From Gammaproteobacteria bacterium RIFCSPHIGHO2_12_FULL_63_22 (lineage in GTDB: Bacteria > Pseudomonadota > Gammaproteobacteria > Xanthomonadales > Xanthomonadaceae), in contig MGYJ01000019.1 in NCBI GenBank assembly GCA_001801685.1, forward strand, positions 26,366-90,365: a stretch of DNA of 64,000 nucleotides, in the 5' to 3' direction. Shown here one piece after another: positions 47,888-56,768 of the stretch (position 1 is the first letter of the stretch; the number at the start of each line of letters is the position of its first letter). Below the pieces are notes generated by a model. It was given only the letters and a program-made list of their open reading frames with translations, was not told the DNA's origin and did no database searches. The position numbers were made by a program, and so were the translations under genes.

Positions 47888-48901
47888 ATGGACTGGGTTG
47901 ACCTGCGCAGCGACACCATCACCCGACCGACGCAAGCCATGCGCGAGGCGGGACTGCGCGCCGCGGTCGGCGACGACGTGATGGGCGACGACCCCACGGT
48001 GAACGCGCTGCAGTCGCGGCTGGCGTCCGAGTTGGGCTTCGAGTCGGGCTTGTTCGTGGCATCGGGCACGCAGTCGAACCTGCTGGCGCTGATGGCGCAT
48101 TGCGAGCGCGGCGACGAATACCTGGTCGGCAGCGAAGCGCACACCTACAAATACGAAGGCGGCGGCGCGGCCGTGCTCGGCTCGATCCAGCCGCAACCCA
48201 TTCCGCAATCGGCCGACGGCACCCTGCCCCTGGACCTGGTCGCGAAGGCGATCAAGCCCCAGGGCGATCCCCATTTCGCGATATCGCGCCTGCTGGCGCT
48301 GGAAAATACCTGGGCCGGCCGCGTGCTGCCGCGTGACTACATCGAAAGCGCCGGCGACTTGGCGCGTTCGCATGGCCTCGGCTTCCACCTCGACGGCGCG
48401 CGGCTCTACAACGCCGCGATTGCCGAGGGCGTCGCGCCGCGAGAAATCACCCGCCACTTCGACAGTGTGTCGATCTGCTTTTCCAAGGGACTCGGCGCGC
48501 CGATCGGTTCGATGCTGCTCGGCAGCAGCGTGCTGATCGATCGCGCACGTCGCTGGCGCAAGGTGGTGGGCGGCGGCTGGCGCCAGGCGGGATTGCTGGC
48601 GGCCATGGCCAACCATGCGCTCGACCACCACGTGCAGCGACTGGCCGACGACCATCGCCGCGCGCGTGATCTCGCCGAAGGCCTGCGCGGCGTGCCTGGC
48701 GTCACCGTTGAAGGCCCGCACACCAACATGGTCTTCATCACGGTGCCGGCCGAATCAGTGCCGGCGCTCGACGCGCACCTGCGTGCGCGCCAGATCCGCC
48801 TGGCCATCAGCAAGCCCGAGGTGCGCCTCGTGACGCACCTCGACATCAGCGACGACGGCGTGCAGCGCACGGTCGCCGCCTTCAATGAGTTTTTCGCCTA
48901 G
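47888..48901 (+). CDS. ltaE: Low-specificity L-threonine aldolase
   Basis: The 337-residue PLP enzyme splits L-threonine and allo-threonine to glycine and acetaldehyde. It matches the family from WVDLRSDTITRPT through GDDVMGDDPTVNALQ, SGTQSNLLALMAHCERGDEY, HLDGARLYNAA and the PLP lysine in SICFSKGLGAPIGS. ATG 47888 has GGAGG 4 bases upstream. The stop TAG shares CTAG with the converging prlC stop. Confidence 0.95.
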   Translation: MDWVDLRSDTITRPTQAMREAGLRAAVGDDVMGDDPTVNALQSRLASELGFESGLFVASGTQSNLLALMAHCERGDEYLVGSEAHTYKYEGGGAAVLGSIQPQPIPQSADGTLPLDLVAKAIKPQGDPHFAISRLLALENTWAGRVLPRDYIESAGDLARSHGLGFHLDGARLYNAAIAEGVAPREITRHFDSVSICFSKGLGAPIGSMLLGSSVLIDRARRWRKVVGGGWRQAGLLAAMANHALDHHVQRLADDHRRARDLAEGLRGVPGVTVEGPHTNMVFITVPAESVPALDAHLRARQIRLAISKPEVRLVTHLDISDDGVQRTVAAFNEFFA

Positions 48902-50967
48902 GCGGCGTGCGCCGGCGGTTCCGCCGCCAGCAATCCGTGGCTGCGCAACAGGGCTTCGGGCTGCGGTTCGCGGCCGCGGAATGCGATGAAACTTTCCAGC
49001 GCCGGCCGCGAGCCGCCCACCGCCAGGATCTCGCGCCGGTAACGTGCGCCGGTGGCGGGGTCGAACACGCCGGCCTCCTCGAAGGCGGCAAACGCATCGG
49101 CACTCAGCAACTCCGCCCACAGATAGCTGTAATAACCCGCCGAATAACCGCCGCTGAAGATATGGGTGAAGGCATGCGGGAAGCGATGCCATTCCGGCGG
49201 GAACACCACCGCCACCTCCTGCCGCACTTCTTCGAGCAGGTCCAGCGTGCGCGCACCGCGCTGCGGATCGAACTCGTGGTGCAGGCGGAAATCGAACAAC
49301 GCGAATTCCAACTGCCGCATCAGGAACAGGCCGGCATGGAAATGCCGCGCCGCCAGCATCTTCTGGAACAGATCGTCCGGCAGCGGCTGATCGGTCTGAT
49401 AATGGCGGGCAAAGCCATCGAGCGCCTCGCGCTGCCAACCGAAGTTTTCCATGAACTGGCTCGGCAACTCGACCGCATCCCACTCCACGCCATTGATGCC
49501 GCCCACGCTGGGCCAATGCACTTCAGTCAGCAGGTGGTGCAGGCCGTGGCCGAATTCGTGGAACAGGGTGAGCACGTCGTTGTGGGTCAGTAATGACGGC
49601 TTGTCGTTCGAAGGCGGCGGGAAGTTGCAGGTGAGAAACGCGATCGGCAGACGCTTGCCGTCATCGTCCAGCAACGGCGCGCGGCACACATCCATCCAGG
49701 CGCCGCCGCGCTTGCCCTCGCGGGTGAAGTGGTCGAGGTACACGCCGGCGATGATGCTGCCATTGCCGTCGAGCACATCGAAGAACTGCACGTCCGGATG
49801 CCAGGTATCCACGCCGTGGCGCTCGACCAGTTTGGCGCCCAGCACGCGTTCGGCCAACGCGAACAGGCCGGCCATTACCTTGGGCAGCGGGAAGTAGGGC
49901 TTGATGGCTTCCTCGGAAAAATCGTAGCGGCGCTCGCGCAGTTTTTCGCTGGCGTAGCCGATGTCCCAGGGTTGCAGGTTGGCGATGCCCAGCTCGCTGG
50001 CGGCGAACTCACGCAGGGCCTGCAATTCCGCGCGCGCCACGGGACGCGCCTTGTCGGCAAGTTCGCGAAGGAAGCCGAGCACGCGGTCCGGCGAGCTGGC
50101 CATCTTGTCCACCAGCGACAGGGCCGCGCTTGATTCGAAGCCGAGCAATTGCGCCGCTTCATGGCGCAGCGCGAGGATGCGGCCGATGCGTTCGCTGTTG
50201 TCGAAACGGTTGGCGTCGGGGCCCTGGTCGGAGGCGCGCGTGTTGTAGGCGCTGTAAAGCGTCTTGCGCAGCTCGCGATCGTCGGCATAGGTCAGGATCG
50301 CCTGCACGACGGGGCCTTTCAGCGTCGCCAGGAAGCCGTCCTGTCGGCGGCTGTTGGCCGCCTGCGCCAGCATGGTCCGCGCGGAGTCCGGCAGGCCTGC
50401 CAATTCCGCTTCGGTCACCGGTCGCGTCCACGCATCGGTGGCGTCCAGCACGGCCTCTTCGAATTCGGTTTCGACCCGACTCAGTTCATTCTGGATTTCG
50501 CGGAAGCGGCTACGCGCAGGCTCTTCCAATGCCACGCCCGACAGTTCGAAATCTCGCAGGCTGTCGTCCACCAGGGTTTGCTGCGCGCGGTCCAGCGCGG
50601 AAAAACCCACGCCGTCGCGCACGGCGCGCACGGCCTGGTACAGCTCGCGATTCTGGCCGAGCACGCTGCCGTGTTCGGTGATTTTTTCCAGCGCTTCGGA
50701 ATAGGCTTCGCGCAGCGCCGGCGAATCATTCACGCCATGCAGGTGCGATACCGGTGCGAACACGCGACCGAGGCGTTCTTCCATGCGCTCGAGCGGCGCG
50801 ATCAGCATGTCGAACGTGGGGTCGACCGGCGACGCGGTCAGCTGGTCAACGAGCGACTGATAGTCCGCGAGGGTCTTTTCGACGGCGGGCACGACCTGTT
50901 CGGGCGTGATGGCGGAAAAGGCGGGGAGCTCGCCGTCGGCGAGCAAGGCATTGGGGGCAGTGGTCAT
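48898..50967 (-). CDS. prlC: Oligopeptidase A (M3 metallopeptidase)
   Basis: The 689-residue zinc peptidase has the M3 active site HEFGHGLHHLLTEV with the downstream Glu in GVEWDAVELPSQFMENF, and the family's C-terminal FSGGYSAGYYSYLWAELL. Length and N-terminus match oligopeptidase A, which degrades signal peptides and other short peptides in the cytosol. There is no signal peptide. The leader contains a strong hairpin (50983-51013). Confidence 0.95.
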   Translation of the reverse strand: MTTAPNALLADGELPAFSAITPEQVVPAVEKTLADYQSLVDQLTASPVDPTFDMLIAPLERMEERLGRVFAPVSHLHGVNDSPALREAYSEALEKITEHGSVLGQNRELYQAVRAVRDGVGFSALDRAQQTLVDDSLRDFELSGVALEEPARSRFREIQNELSRVETEFEEAVLDATDAWTRPVTEAELAGLPDSARTMLAQAANSRRQDGFLATLKGPVVQAILTYADDRELRKTLYSAYNTRASDQGPDANRFDNSERIGRILALRHEAAQLLGFESSAALSLVDKMASSPDRVLGFLRELADKARPVARAELQALREFAASELGIANLQPWDIGYASEKLRERRYDFSEEAIKPYFPLPKVMAGLFALAERVLGAKLVERHGVDTWHPDVQFFDVLDGNGSIIAGVYLDHFTREGKRGGAWMDVCRAPLLDDDGKRLPIAFLTCNFPPPSNDKPSLLTHNDVLTLFHEFGHGLHHLLTEVHWPSVGGINGVEWDAVELPSQFMENFGWQREALDGFARHYQTDQPLPDDLFQKMLAARHFHAGLFLMRQLEFALFDFRLHHEFDPQRGARTLDLLEEVRQEVAVVFPPEWHRFPHAFTHIFSGGYSAGYYSYLWAELLSADAFAAFEEAGVFDPATGARYRREILAVGGSRPALESFIAFRGREPQPEALLRSHGLLAAEPPAHAA

Positions 50968-50982
50968 ACTGCAAAGGTGAAG

Positions 50983-51013
50983 CGCGCAGCCGCTGTTTTC
51001 AAGCGGCTGCGCG
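50983..51013. other. Perfect 12-bp inverted repeat
   Basis: CGCGCAGCCGCT (50983-50994) and AGCGGCTGCGCG (51002-51013) pair around a 7-base loop. On the - strand it lies between the DUF6491-like gene and prlC. It could terminate the former or shape the prlC leader; it has no T-run. Confidence 0.65.
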
Positions 51014-51053
51014 AAATAAAGCCTCGATCAAGCCTAGATTGGGCCGGCTTGCT

Positions 51054-51443
51054 TCAGCGATGGGCGACGCGGTCGGCCTTCAGGCGCTTCAGGTCCAGGG
51101 GCTGGATGGCGATCACGCGGCAGCGCAGCTGGCCGACGATGATGTCGCCGCTTCCGGCCTGCAGGCGGCCTTCGATGCCGTCCACGCCGCCGATCTCGAC
51201 CGTTACCCGGCCCGTCAGCGCGTCGCAGTTGTTGCGGGTGGTCAGCAGGTAGGCGGTGCTCGGCTTGGTCCAGATGACCAGGGTCCTGTCGCCGGTCCGC
51301 TGCCAGTTGTAGAGCTGGCTGAAACGGAATTCGGGGATCGGGTCGCCGGCATAGGCGGCATAGTCGATGCGGTTGTGTTTGGCCTGGGCGGACAGCGCAA
51401 GTAGCGCGAGCGACAGGCCCAGCAAGATGATCCTGAGCTTCAT
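51054..51443 (-). CDS. Small exported protein, DUF6491-like
   Basis: The 129-residue protein has a signal peptide (KLRIILLGLSLALLALSAQA) and a compact mature domain: EFRFSQLYNWQRTGDRTLVI, WTKPSTAYLLTTRNNCDALT and LRCRVIAIQPLDLKRLK, with two cysteines that could pair. This fits the DUF6491 family of periplasmic proteins of unknown function common in Xanthomonadales. GGAG lies 8 bases before the ATG. Confidence 0.75.
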   Translation of the reverse strand: MKLRIILLGLSLALLALSAQAKHNRIDYAAYAGDPIPEFRFSQLYNWQRTGDRTLVIWTKPSTAYLLTTRNNCDALTGRVTVEIGGVDGIEGRLQAGSGDIIVGQLRCRVIAIQPLDLKRLKADRVAHR

Positions 51444-51497
51444 GGCGGGACTCCGACGTTGGGTGCCGATCCACTCTAGACCTTTCCCGGGAGCGCG

Positions 51498-51519
51498 GCG
51501 ACGGCCAGCCAGCCGTCGC
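51498..51519. other. 8-bp perfect hairpin after the aldehyde dehydrogenase gene
   Basis: GCGACGGC and GCCGTCGC pair around CAGCCA, 4 bases after the dehydrogenase stop (read on the - strand). A possible terminator without a T-run. Confidence 0.4.
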
Positions 51520-51523
51520 TTAA

Positions 51524-52942
51524 TCATCCAGTCAGCCAGAGAACGATCCGGTTCACCAGCGCGCCGTACGGCGGGTCGAGCAGCTTCATGCCATTCAAGC
51601 GTGACTGGTACAGCACCGGCATGGTCTTGCTGAAGGTCAGGAAGCCGGCATGCCCGTGGTAATGGCCCATGCCGCTGGCGCCGACGCCGCCGACCGGGAA
51701 ATCGTTCTGGCCGAACTGGATCAGCACGTCGTTCACGCAGGCCATGCCGGCGCACACGCGGTCCAGGGTGCGCTCGCAGCGGTCGGCGTCGCGGTCGAAG
51801 GCATAGAAAGCCAGCGGCTTGTCGCGGCCGAGCACGTAGGCGATGGCCTCGTCGTGGCTGTCGTAGCTGCGCACGGGCAGCAGGGGCCCGAAGATTTCCT
51901 CGCGCATCACCAGCGCCTCGTCCGGCGGATCGAGCAGCACGGTCGGCGGAATGATCTCCAGCCCCCCGCCCTGCCTCGCATCCTGCGGCGCATGCTGCAG
52001 GACTTCCACGCCACGCTCGCGCGCATCGGCCAGCCAGGCGCGCAGGCGATCGGCCTGGCGGGCATTCACCGTGGCGGTGTAGTCGGGATTGTCGGCGAGG
52101 GTCGGGTAGCGGCGCGCCACGCTGGCCAGGTAGGCCTTGACGAAGGCATCGCGGCTGGCCCGCGGCACCAGCACGTAGTCGGGTGCCACGCAGGTCTGGC
52201 CGCCATTGAAGCACTTGCCGAAGGCGATGCGGTCGGCCGCGTGCTCGATCGGGTAACCGGGTGCGATCACCGCCGGGCACTTGCCGCCGAGTTCCAGCGT
52301 AACGGGGGTCAGGTTGGGCGCAGCCGCGGCCATCACCATCTTGCCGACCTGGGTCGACCCGGTGAACAACAGGTGGTCGAAGGGCAGGTTCGCAAAGGCC
52401 GCGCTGAGTGCGTGGTCACCTTGCACGATCACCACTTCGTCTGCGGTAAAGGTCTCGGCCACCAGCCGCGCCAGCAGGGCGCTGACCGTGGGCGTTGCCT
52501 CGGACGGCTTGATCATCACCCGGTTGCCGGCGGCCAGGGCATTGGCCAGCGGCACGATCGCCAGCTGGAACGGGTAGTTCCAGGGCACGATCACGCCGAC
52601 CACACCCAGCGGGACGTAACGCAGTTCGCCCCGGGCGGGTTTGAAAGTGAGGTTGACCGACCGCCGCTGCGGTCGCATCCAGCTGCGCAGGTGGCGACGC
52701 GCGTGCTTGATCTCGTCCAGGGTAACCACGGTGTCCGACATCAGGGTTTCAATCGGCGCGCGCCGTCCGAAGTCGGCCGTGCAGGCGGCGACCAACTCGT
52801 CGCGGTAACGGCGTACGGCCGATTCCAGGCGCTCCAGGGTGGCCAGGCGCTCGCCGTAGCTGGGGACGTGGGCCAGGTGGGCAGCGCGCAGTCGATCGAA
52901 GGCCGGGCGGAGCTCGGCGATGGGGGTGTGGGTAGTCGTCAT
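51524..52942 (-). CDS. Coniferyl-aldehyde-dehydrogenase-like NAD(P) aldehyde dehydrogenase
   Basis: The 472-residue enzyme is a full ALDH: VGVIVPWNYPFQLAIVPLAN, NRVMIKPSEATP, FTGSTQVGKMVMAAAA, catalytic Glu in VTLELGGKCP, catalytic Cys in CFNGGQTCVAP and MREEIFGPLLPV. The C-terminal run SRLNGMKLLDPPYGALVNRI ends in a hydrophobic tail. This subgroup is often annotated coniferyl aldehyde dehydrogenase (CalB) but also oxidises medium-chain aldehydes; the in vivo substrate is not clear from context. It is divergent from the carbonic anhydrase operon, 59 bp away. Confidence 0.9.
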   Translation of the reverse strand: MTTTHTPIAELRPAFDRLRAAHLAHVPSYGERLATLERLESAVRRYRDELVAACTADFGRRAPIETLMSDTVVTLDEIKHARRHLRSWMRPQRRSVNLTFKPARGELRYVPLGVVGVIVPWNYPFQLAIVPLANALAAGNRVMIKPSEATPTVSALLARLVAETFTADEVVIVQGDHALSAAFANLPFDHLLFTGSTQVGKMVMAAAAPNLTPVTLELGGKCPAVIAPGYPIEHAADRIAFGKCFNGGQTCVAPDYVLVPRASRDAFVKAYLASVARRYPTLADNPDYTATVNARQADRLRAWLADARERGVEVLQHAPQDARQGGGLEIIPPTVLLDPPDEALVMREEIFGPLLPVRSYDSHDEAIAYVLGRDKPLAFYAFDRDADRCERTLDRVCAGMACVNDVLIQFGQNDFPVGGVGASGMGHYHGHAGFLTFSKTMPVLYQSRLNGMKLLDPPYGALVNRIVLWLTG

Positions 52943-52990
52943 GCGTCGAGTCTAGCGCGAGGCCGGCGACGAGTCCGTGATTTGCAACGC

Positions 52991-52996
52991 TACAAT
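52991..52996 (+). promoter_or_regulatory. Candidate -10 (TACAAT) for a leaderless seven-gene operon
   Basis: TACAAT is followed by GCGCC and then the ATG at 53002, so transcription would begin at about the start codon. The layout matches that before uvrD (TACAAT-GGCGC-ATG). No clear -35 is visible. Confidence 0.4.
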
Positions 52997-53001
52997 GCGC
53001 C

Positions 53002-53529
53002 ATGGGCATCCGGACTTTCCAGGGCATCGCGCCGCTGTTGGGCGCGCGCGTCTACGTCGATGAAGCAGCCACCGTCATTGGTGACGTGGTGCTGGGCGAC
53101 GATGTGTCGATCTGGCCGGGCACGGTCATTCGCGGCGACGTGAACTTCATCCGCATCGGCGCGCGCAGCAATATCCAGGACGGCAGCGTCATCCATGTCA
53201 CCCACGATGGCCCGTACGGCACGCCCGGCGGACTGGCCACGGTGATCGGCGAAGACGTGACCATCGGCCATGGCGCCATCGTGCACGCCTGCGTGATCGA
53301 GGACGCCTGCCTGATCGGCATGGGCAGCACCATCCTCGACGGCGCCATCGTCCGCAAGAATGGCTTCGTCGGCGCAGGCGCGGTGATCCCGCCCGGCAAG
53401 ACCGTCGGCAGCGGTGAATTGTGGCTCGGCAATCCGGCGCGTTGCGTGCGCAAGCTCGGCGAGAAGGAAATCGAGCAGCTCTATTATTCCGCCCAGCACT
53501 ACGTCCGGCTGAAGGACAAATACCTTTGA
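53002..53529 (+). CDS. Gamma-class carbonic anhydrase-like protein (YrdA/PaaY type)
   Basis: The 175-residue protein is a left-handed beta-helix of hexapeptide repeats (TVIGDVVLGDDVSIWPGTVI, then RGDVNFIRIG) with the zinc-binding histidines in IHVTHDG and IGHGAIVHAC, followed by a C-terminal helix (KEIEQLYYSAQHYVRLKD). It trims to the CamH/YrdA type, which may hydrate CO2 or act as a thioester-linked accessory. It is the first of seven overlapping genes; its TGA overlaps the next TTG start. Confidence 0.92.
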   Translation: MGIRTFQGIAPLLGARVYVDEAATVIGDVVLGDDVSIWPGTVIRGDVNFIRIGARSNIQDGSVIHVTHDGPYGTPGGLATVIGEDVTIGHGAIVHACVIEDACLIGMGSTILDGAIVRKNGFVGAGAVIPPGKTVGSGELWLGNPARCVRKLGEKEIEQLYYSAQHYVRLKDKYL

Positions 53530-54245
53530 ACCTCGGCGTGGGCGTCCGGGCCGGCGACAGCCCGGTGCTCGACACGTTGCGCAACGTGGAAACGCCGGAG
53601 GGCCTGGCGTTGACCTTGCGCAGCGCAGGCATGGTGCCGCGTGCCTATGCATGGCTGATCGATTTCGGTCTGCGCGCCGCCGGCGTGATAGGCCTGGGTA
53701 CCGTACTCGGCCTGCTCGAAGGCGCCGGCAGCGGCATCATGATGGTGCTGATGTTCCTGATCTACTGGGGCTATCCGATCGTGTTCGAGGTCCTCAACGA
53801 CGGCCAGACCATCGGCAAGCGCACGATGGGGCTGAAGGTAGTGAACGACAACGGCACGCCGGTCAGCTGGGTTCCGTCCATCGTGCGCAACCTGCTGCGC
53901 ACCGTGGACATGATGCCGGTGATGTATGGGTTTGGCCTGGTCAGCGGCCTGCTCGATCCCGCCGGGCGCCGGCTCGGCGACCATGCCGCGGGCACGCTGG
54001 TGGTCTATGCCGAACGTTATGCCGCGCGATCGCCCGCGCCGCCCGCGCCGCCGGTGGCCGCGCCCCTGCCGCTGCAGCAGGACGAACAACGCGCGATCGT
54101 GGCATTTTCCGAACGCATGGTGCAGATGACGCCGGAGCGACAGCAGGAACTGGCGAGCCTGCTCGAACCGGTGACCGGGTCGCGCGGTGAGCGCGCCGTG
54201 CAGCAGGTGCTGGGACTGGCCAACTACCTGTTGGGCCGCCGATGA
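53526..54245 (+). CDS. RDD-family membrane protein
   Basis: The 239-residue protein has an RDD domain: RAYAWLIDFGLRAAGVIGLG (the first R/D), further helices (MMVLMFLIYWGYPIVFEVL) and the conserved GQTIGKRTMGLKVV and DPAGRRLGDHAAGTLVV. The C-terminal third is soluble and charged. The start is taken as TTG 53526, overlapping the previous stop in TTGA, with AAGGA about 8 bases upstream; a GTG 4 codons later is possible. RDD proteins of this operon type are of unknown transport or scaffold role. Confidence 0.85.
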   Translation: MNLGVGVRAGDSPVLDTLRNVETPEGLALTLRSAGMVPRAYAWLIDFGLRAAGVIGLGTVLGLLEGAGSGIMMVLMFLIYWGYPIVFEVLNDGQTIGKRTMGLKVVNDNGTPVSWVPSIVRNLLRTVDMMPVMYGFGLVSGLLDPAGRRLGDHAAGTLVVYAERYAARSPAPPAPPVAAPLPLQQDEQRAIVAFSERMVQMTPERQQELASLLEPVTGSRGERAVQQVLGLANYLLGRR

Positions 54246-55231
54246 GGCAGGACGCGTTCGTCGCCCGCTACGAGGCCGAGTGGCGAGTGCTGGAACAATG
54301 GCTCGATACGCGGTCGCAGTCGCGGGCAAGCAAGCGCAAGGACGCCGACAGGATCGAACTCGACGACATCGAGTTCGCCGCGCGTTACCGCCGCGCCTGC
54401 CAGCACCTGTCCATCGCGCAACGGCGCGGCTACAGCACCGTGGTGCTCGACCGCCTCGAACAACTCATGCAGCGCGGCCACGACGTGCTGTATCGGCCGC
54501 CCAGCCTGCGCCTGCGCCGCATACTCGATTTCTTCAACCGCGACTTCCCGCGCCTGGTGCGCCGCCACCGCCATTACGTCGCGCTGTCGACGCTGTTGTT
54601 CTTCGTGCCGCTGGTCACCATGATCGTGCTGCTGCAGTTCATGCCCGAACTCGTCCACTCGGTCTATCCGCAATCGGAAATCGGCAAGTTCGAACGCATG
54701 TACGACCCCGCCGCGCGCGAGACCGCGATGGGTCGCGAAAGCGGCACCAACCTGCAGATGTTCGGCTACTACGTCTTCAACAATGTCGGCATTGCCTTCC
54801 GCACGTTCGCCAGCGGACTCATTTTCGGCATCGGGTCCATCTTCGTGCTGGTGATGAATGGCGTGATGATCGGCACCGTCGCCGGCCACTTGCAGGCGGT
54901 GGGCTACGGCGGTCCGTTCTGGCGCTTCGTCGCCGGACATTCGGGCCCGGAACTGAGCTCCATCGTGTTGGCGGGCGCTGCCGGCCTGCGCATCGGCTGG
55001 GCCTTGATCGCGCCGGGCCTGCTGTCGCGTCGGCGTGCACTGGTGGAAGCGGGCCGCGACGGTGCGCAGCTCGCACTGGGAATTTTTGCGTTGCTGGTGC
55101 TGGCCGCCTTCATCGAAGCGTACTGGTCGTCGATCGGCTGGATGCCGTCGCTGGTGAAGTTCGGCTTCGGCGCGACCCTGTGGCTGGGCATCATCTATTG
55201 GCTGTGGCGCGGGGGACGCGATGCGGCTTGA
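54242..55231 (+). CDS. SpoIIM/stage II sporulation protein M-like membrane protein
   Basis: The 329-residue protein has a soluble N-terminus (about 1-100) typical of the non-sporulating relatives, then about five helices with the SpoIIM-type GYYVFNNVGIAFRTFASGLI and GTVAGHLQAVGYGGPFWRFV, and HSGPELSSIVLAGAAGLRIG. It overlaps the RDD gene by 4 bases and DUF4129 by 11. In sporulators SpoIIM acts with peptidoglycan hydrolases; here the role within the MoxR operon is unknown. Confidence 0.85.
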   Translation: MRQDAFVARYEAEWRVLEQWLDTRSQSRASKRKDADRIELDDIEFAARYRRACQHLSIAQRRGYSTVVLDRLEQLMQRGHDVLYRPPSLRLRRILDFFNRDFPRLVRRHRHYVALSTLLFFVPLVTMIVLLQFMPELVHSVYPQSEIGKFERMYDPAARETAMGRESGTNLQMFGYYVFNNVGIAFRTFASGLIFGIGSIFVLVMNGVMIGTVAGHLQAVGYGGPFWRFVAGHSGPELSSIVLAGAAGLRIGWALIAPGLLSRRRALVEAGRDGAQLALGIFALLVLAAFIEAYWSSIGWMPSLVKFGFGATLWLGIIYWLWRGGRDAA

Positions 55232-56768
55232 CCTGATTTCCATCGCCCTGCGCCAGCGCAATCCGTGGGAATCGATGGACCTCGGCATCGCGCTGGTGCG
55301 GCGCCATGCCGGCGCCATCTGGCGGCCGTGGTTCCTGCTCACGCTGCCGTTCTTCGTGGCCTTCAACCTGGTCGGCTGGTGGTTCGACATCCTGTGGCTG
55401 GGGCCGCTGCTGCTGTGGTGGCTCAAGCCCTTGTTCGATCGCGTGCCCTTGTTCGTGTTGTCGCGAGCAGTATTCGGCACGGTGCCCGGCACGCGGCAGA
55501 CCCTGCGCTCGCGTGAACTGTGGTCTCTGAAATCCCTGCTCGGCTGGCTGACTTGGCGGCGCTTGCATCCTGCGCGCTCGCTGCTGCTGCCGGTGGATAT
55601 GCTCGAAGGCCTGACCGGGCCCCGACGCCGCACTCGCAACGGCGTATTGCAGCGCGCGGTCAGCGGCCAGGCCTTGGGGCTCACGTTTGCCTGCATCGGT
55701 TTCGAAATTGCGCTGGTGCTGTCGGCGTGGGTCTTGTGCCTGCTGTTCATACCGACCGAATTCCTGAGCGCTTCGGCGCGCGAACTGTGGCAGGTGTTCT
55801 TCGACGATCCGCCGGCATGGGCCGAGATCTGCGTCAACGCTGTCCTGTGGCTGGCGATGAGCGTGGTCGAACCGTTCTACGTGGGCGCGGGCTTCGGCCT
55901 GTATCTCAATCGGCGCACGCAACTGGAAGCCTGGGACGTGGAGCTTTCCTTCCGCCGGCTCGCCGACCGCGCGCGACAGGCGGCGGCGTCTTCGCTGGCC
56001 GTATTGCTGGTCGTGCTGTCCCTGGCCGCCGGTTTGTTGCCTTCGCCCGTCTTCGCCAGCGCCGCTACGGAAAAAGCCAGCCAGGCGCAAGGGCTCACGC
56101 CGCGGCAATACGTGGGCGAGGCCGCGTGGCAGGCGCCCGATCCGCGTTTCGATCGCGCCGTCGACAAGGCAATGCTCGATCCGCTGTTGTCACCGAAGCA
56201 GGAAGTGACGCGATGGGAACTCAAGGACAAGCGCAAGCCCGCTGACAAGAAGCCGCCGCCGAAGCCAGGCTGGCTTGGCTTCCTGGCGATGATCATCGGC
56301 GCCATCGGGGAATACGGGCTCTGGATCCTGGCCGCGCTGTTGCTGGCCTTCGTTCTCTGGCGCTTGCCGCGTTGGCTGCCCTGGGTGCAGGAACGGGTCC
56401 GGCCGGAAGCGCCGCCTTCGGAAATCATCGAACATCCGATCGAAGCGCCCTCCACCCTGCCCGACGACGTGCCCATGGCGGCGCGCGCGCTTTGGGACGC
56501 AGAGCATCGTCGCGAAGCGCTGGCGCTGCTCTATCGCGCCAGTGTCGAGCGCGTGGCCGAACGCCTGGGCACGCCGTTTCCGCCGGGCGCCACCGAGGCC
56601 GAATGCCTGCGCCGCGCGCGCCGCCTTCCGACGCCGGAATTGCAGCAGCATTTTTCTCGCGTGGTTCGCACCTGGCAGGCGGCGGCCTATGCCTGGCGTT
56701 TTCCCGACAGCGCGCAGTTCGATGCCTTGCTGGAATCGTGGCAGCGCGACTTCGAGGGCCGCGCATGA
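55221..56768 (+). CDS. DUF4129-domain membrane protein
   Basis: The 515-residue protein has several helices in the first 270 residues (WRPWFLLTLPFFVAFNLVGW, LTFACIGFEIALVLSAWVLC, AAASSLAVLLVVLSLAAGLL), a periplasmic loop, one more helix (IGEYGLWILAALLLAFVLWR) and a C-terminal cytoplasmic DUF4129 domain (HRREALALLYRASVERVAER...TEAECLRRARR) of the transglutaminase-associated type. It overlaps both neighbours, consistent with one membrane complex. Confidence 0.85.
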   Translation: MRLDLISIALRQRNPWESMDLGIALVRRHAGAIWRPWFLLTLPFFVAFNLVGWWFDILWLGPLLLWWLKPLFDRVPLFVLSRAVFGTVPGTRQTLRSRELWSLKSLLGWLTWRRLHPARSLLLPVDMLEGLTGPRRRTRNGVLQRAVSGQALGLTFACIGFEIALVLSAWVLCLLFIPTEFLSASARELWQVFFDDPPAWAEICVNAVLWLAMSVVEPFYVGAGFGLYLNRRTQLEAWDVELSFRRLADRARQAAASSLAVLLVVLSLAAGLLPSPVFASAATEKASQAQGLTPRQYVGEAAWQAPDPRFDRAVDKAMLDPLLSPKQEVTRWELKDKRKPADKKPPPKPGWLGFLAMIIGAIGEYGLWILAALLLAFVLWRLPRWLPWVQERVRPEAPPSEIIEHPIEAPSTLPDDVPMAARALWDAEHRREALALLYRASVERVAERLGTPFPPGATEAECLRRARRLPTPELQQHFSRVVRTWQAAAYAWRFPDSAQFDALLESWQRDFEGRA

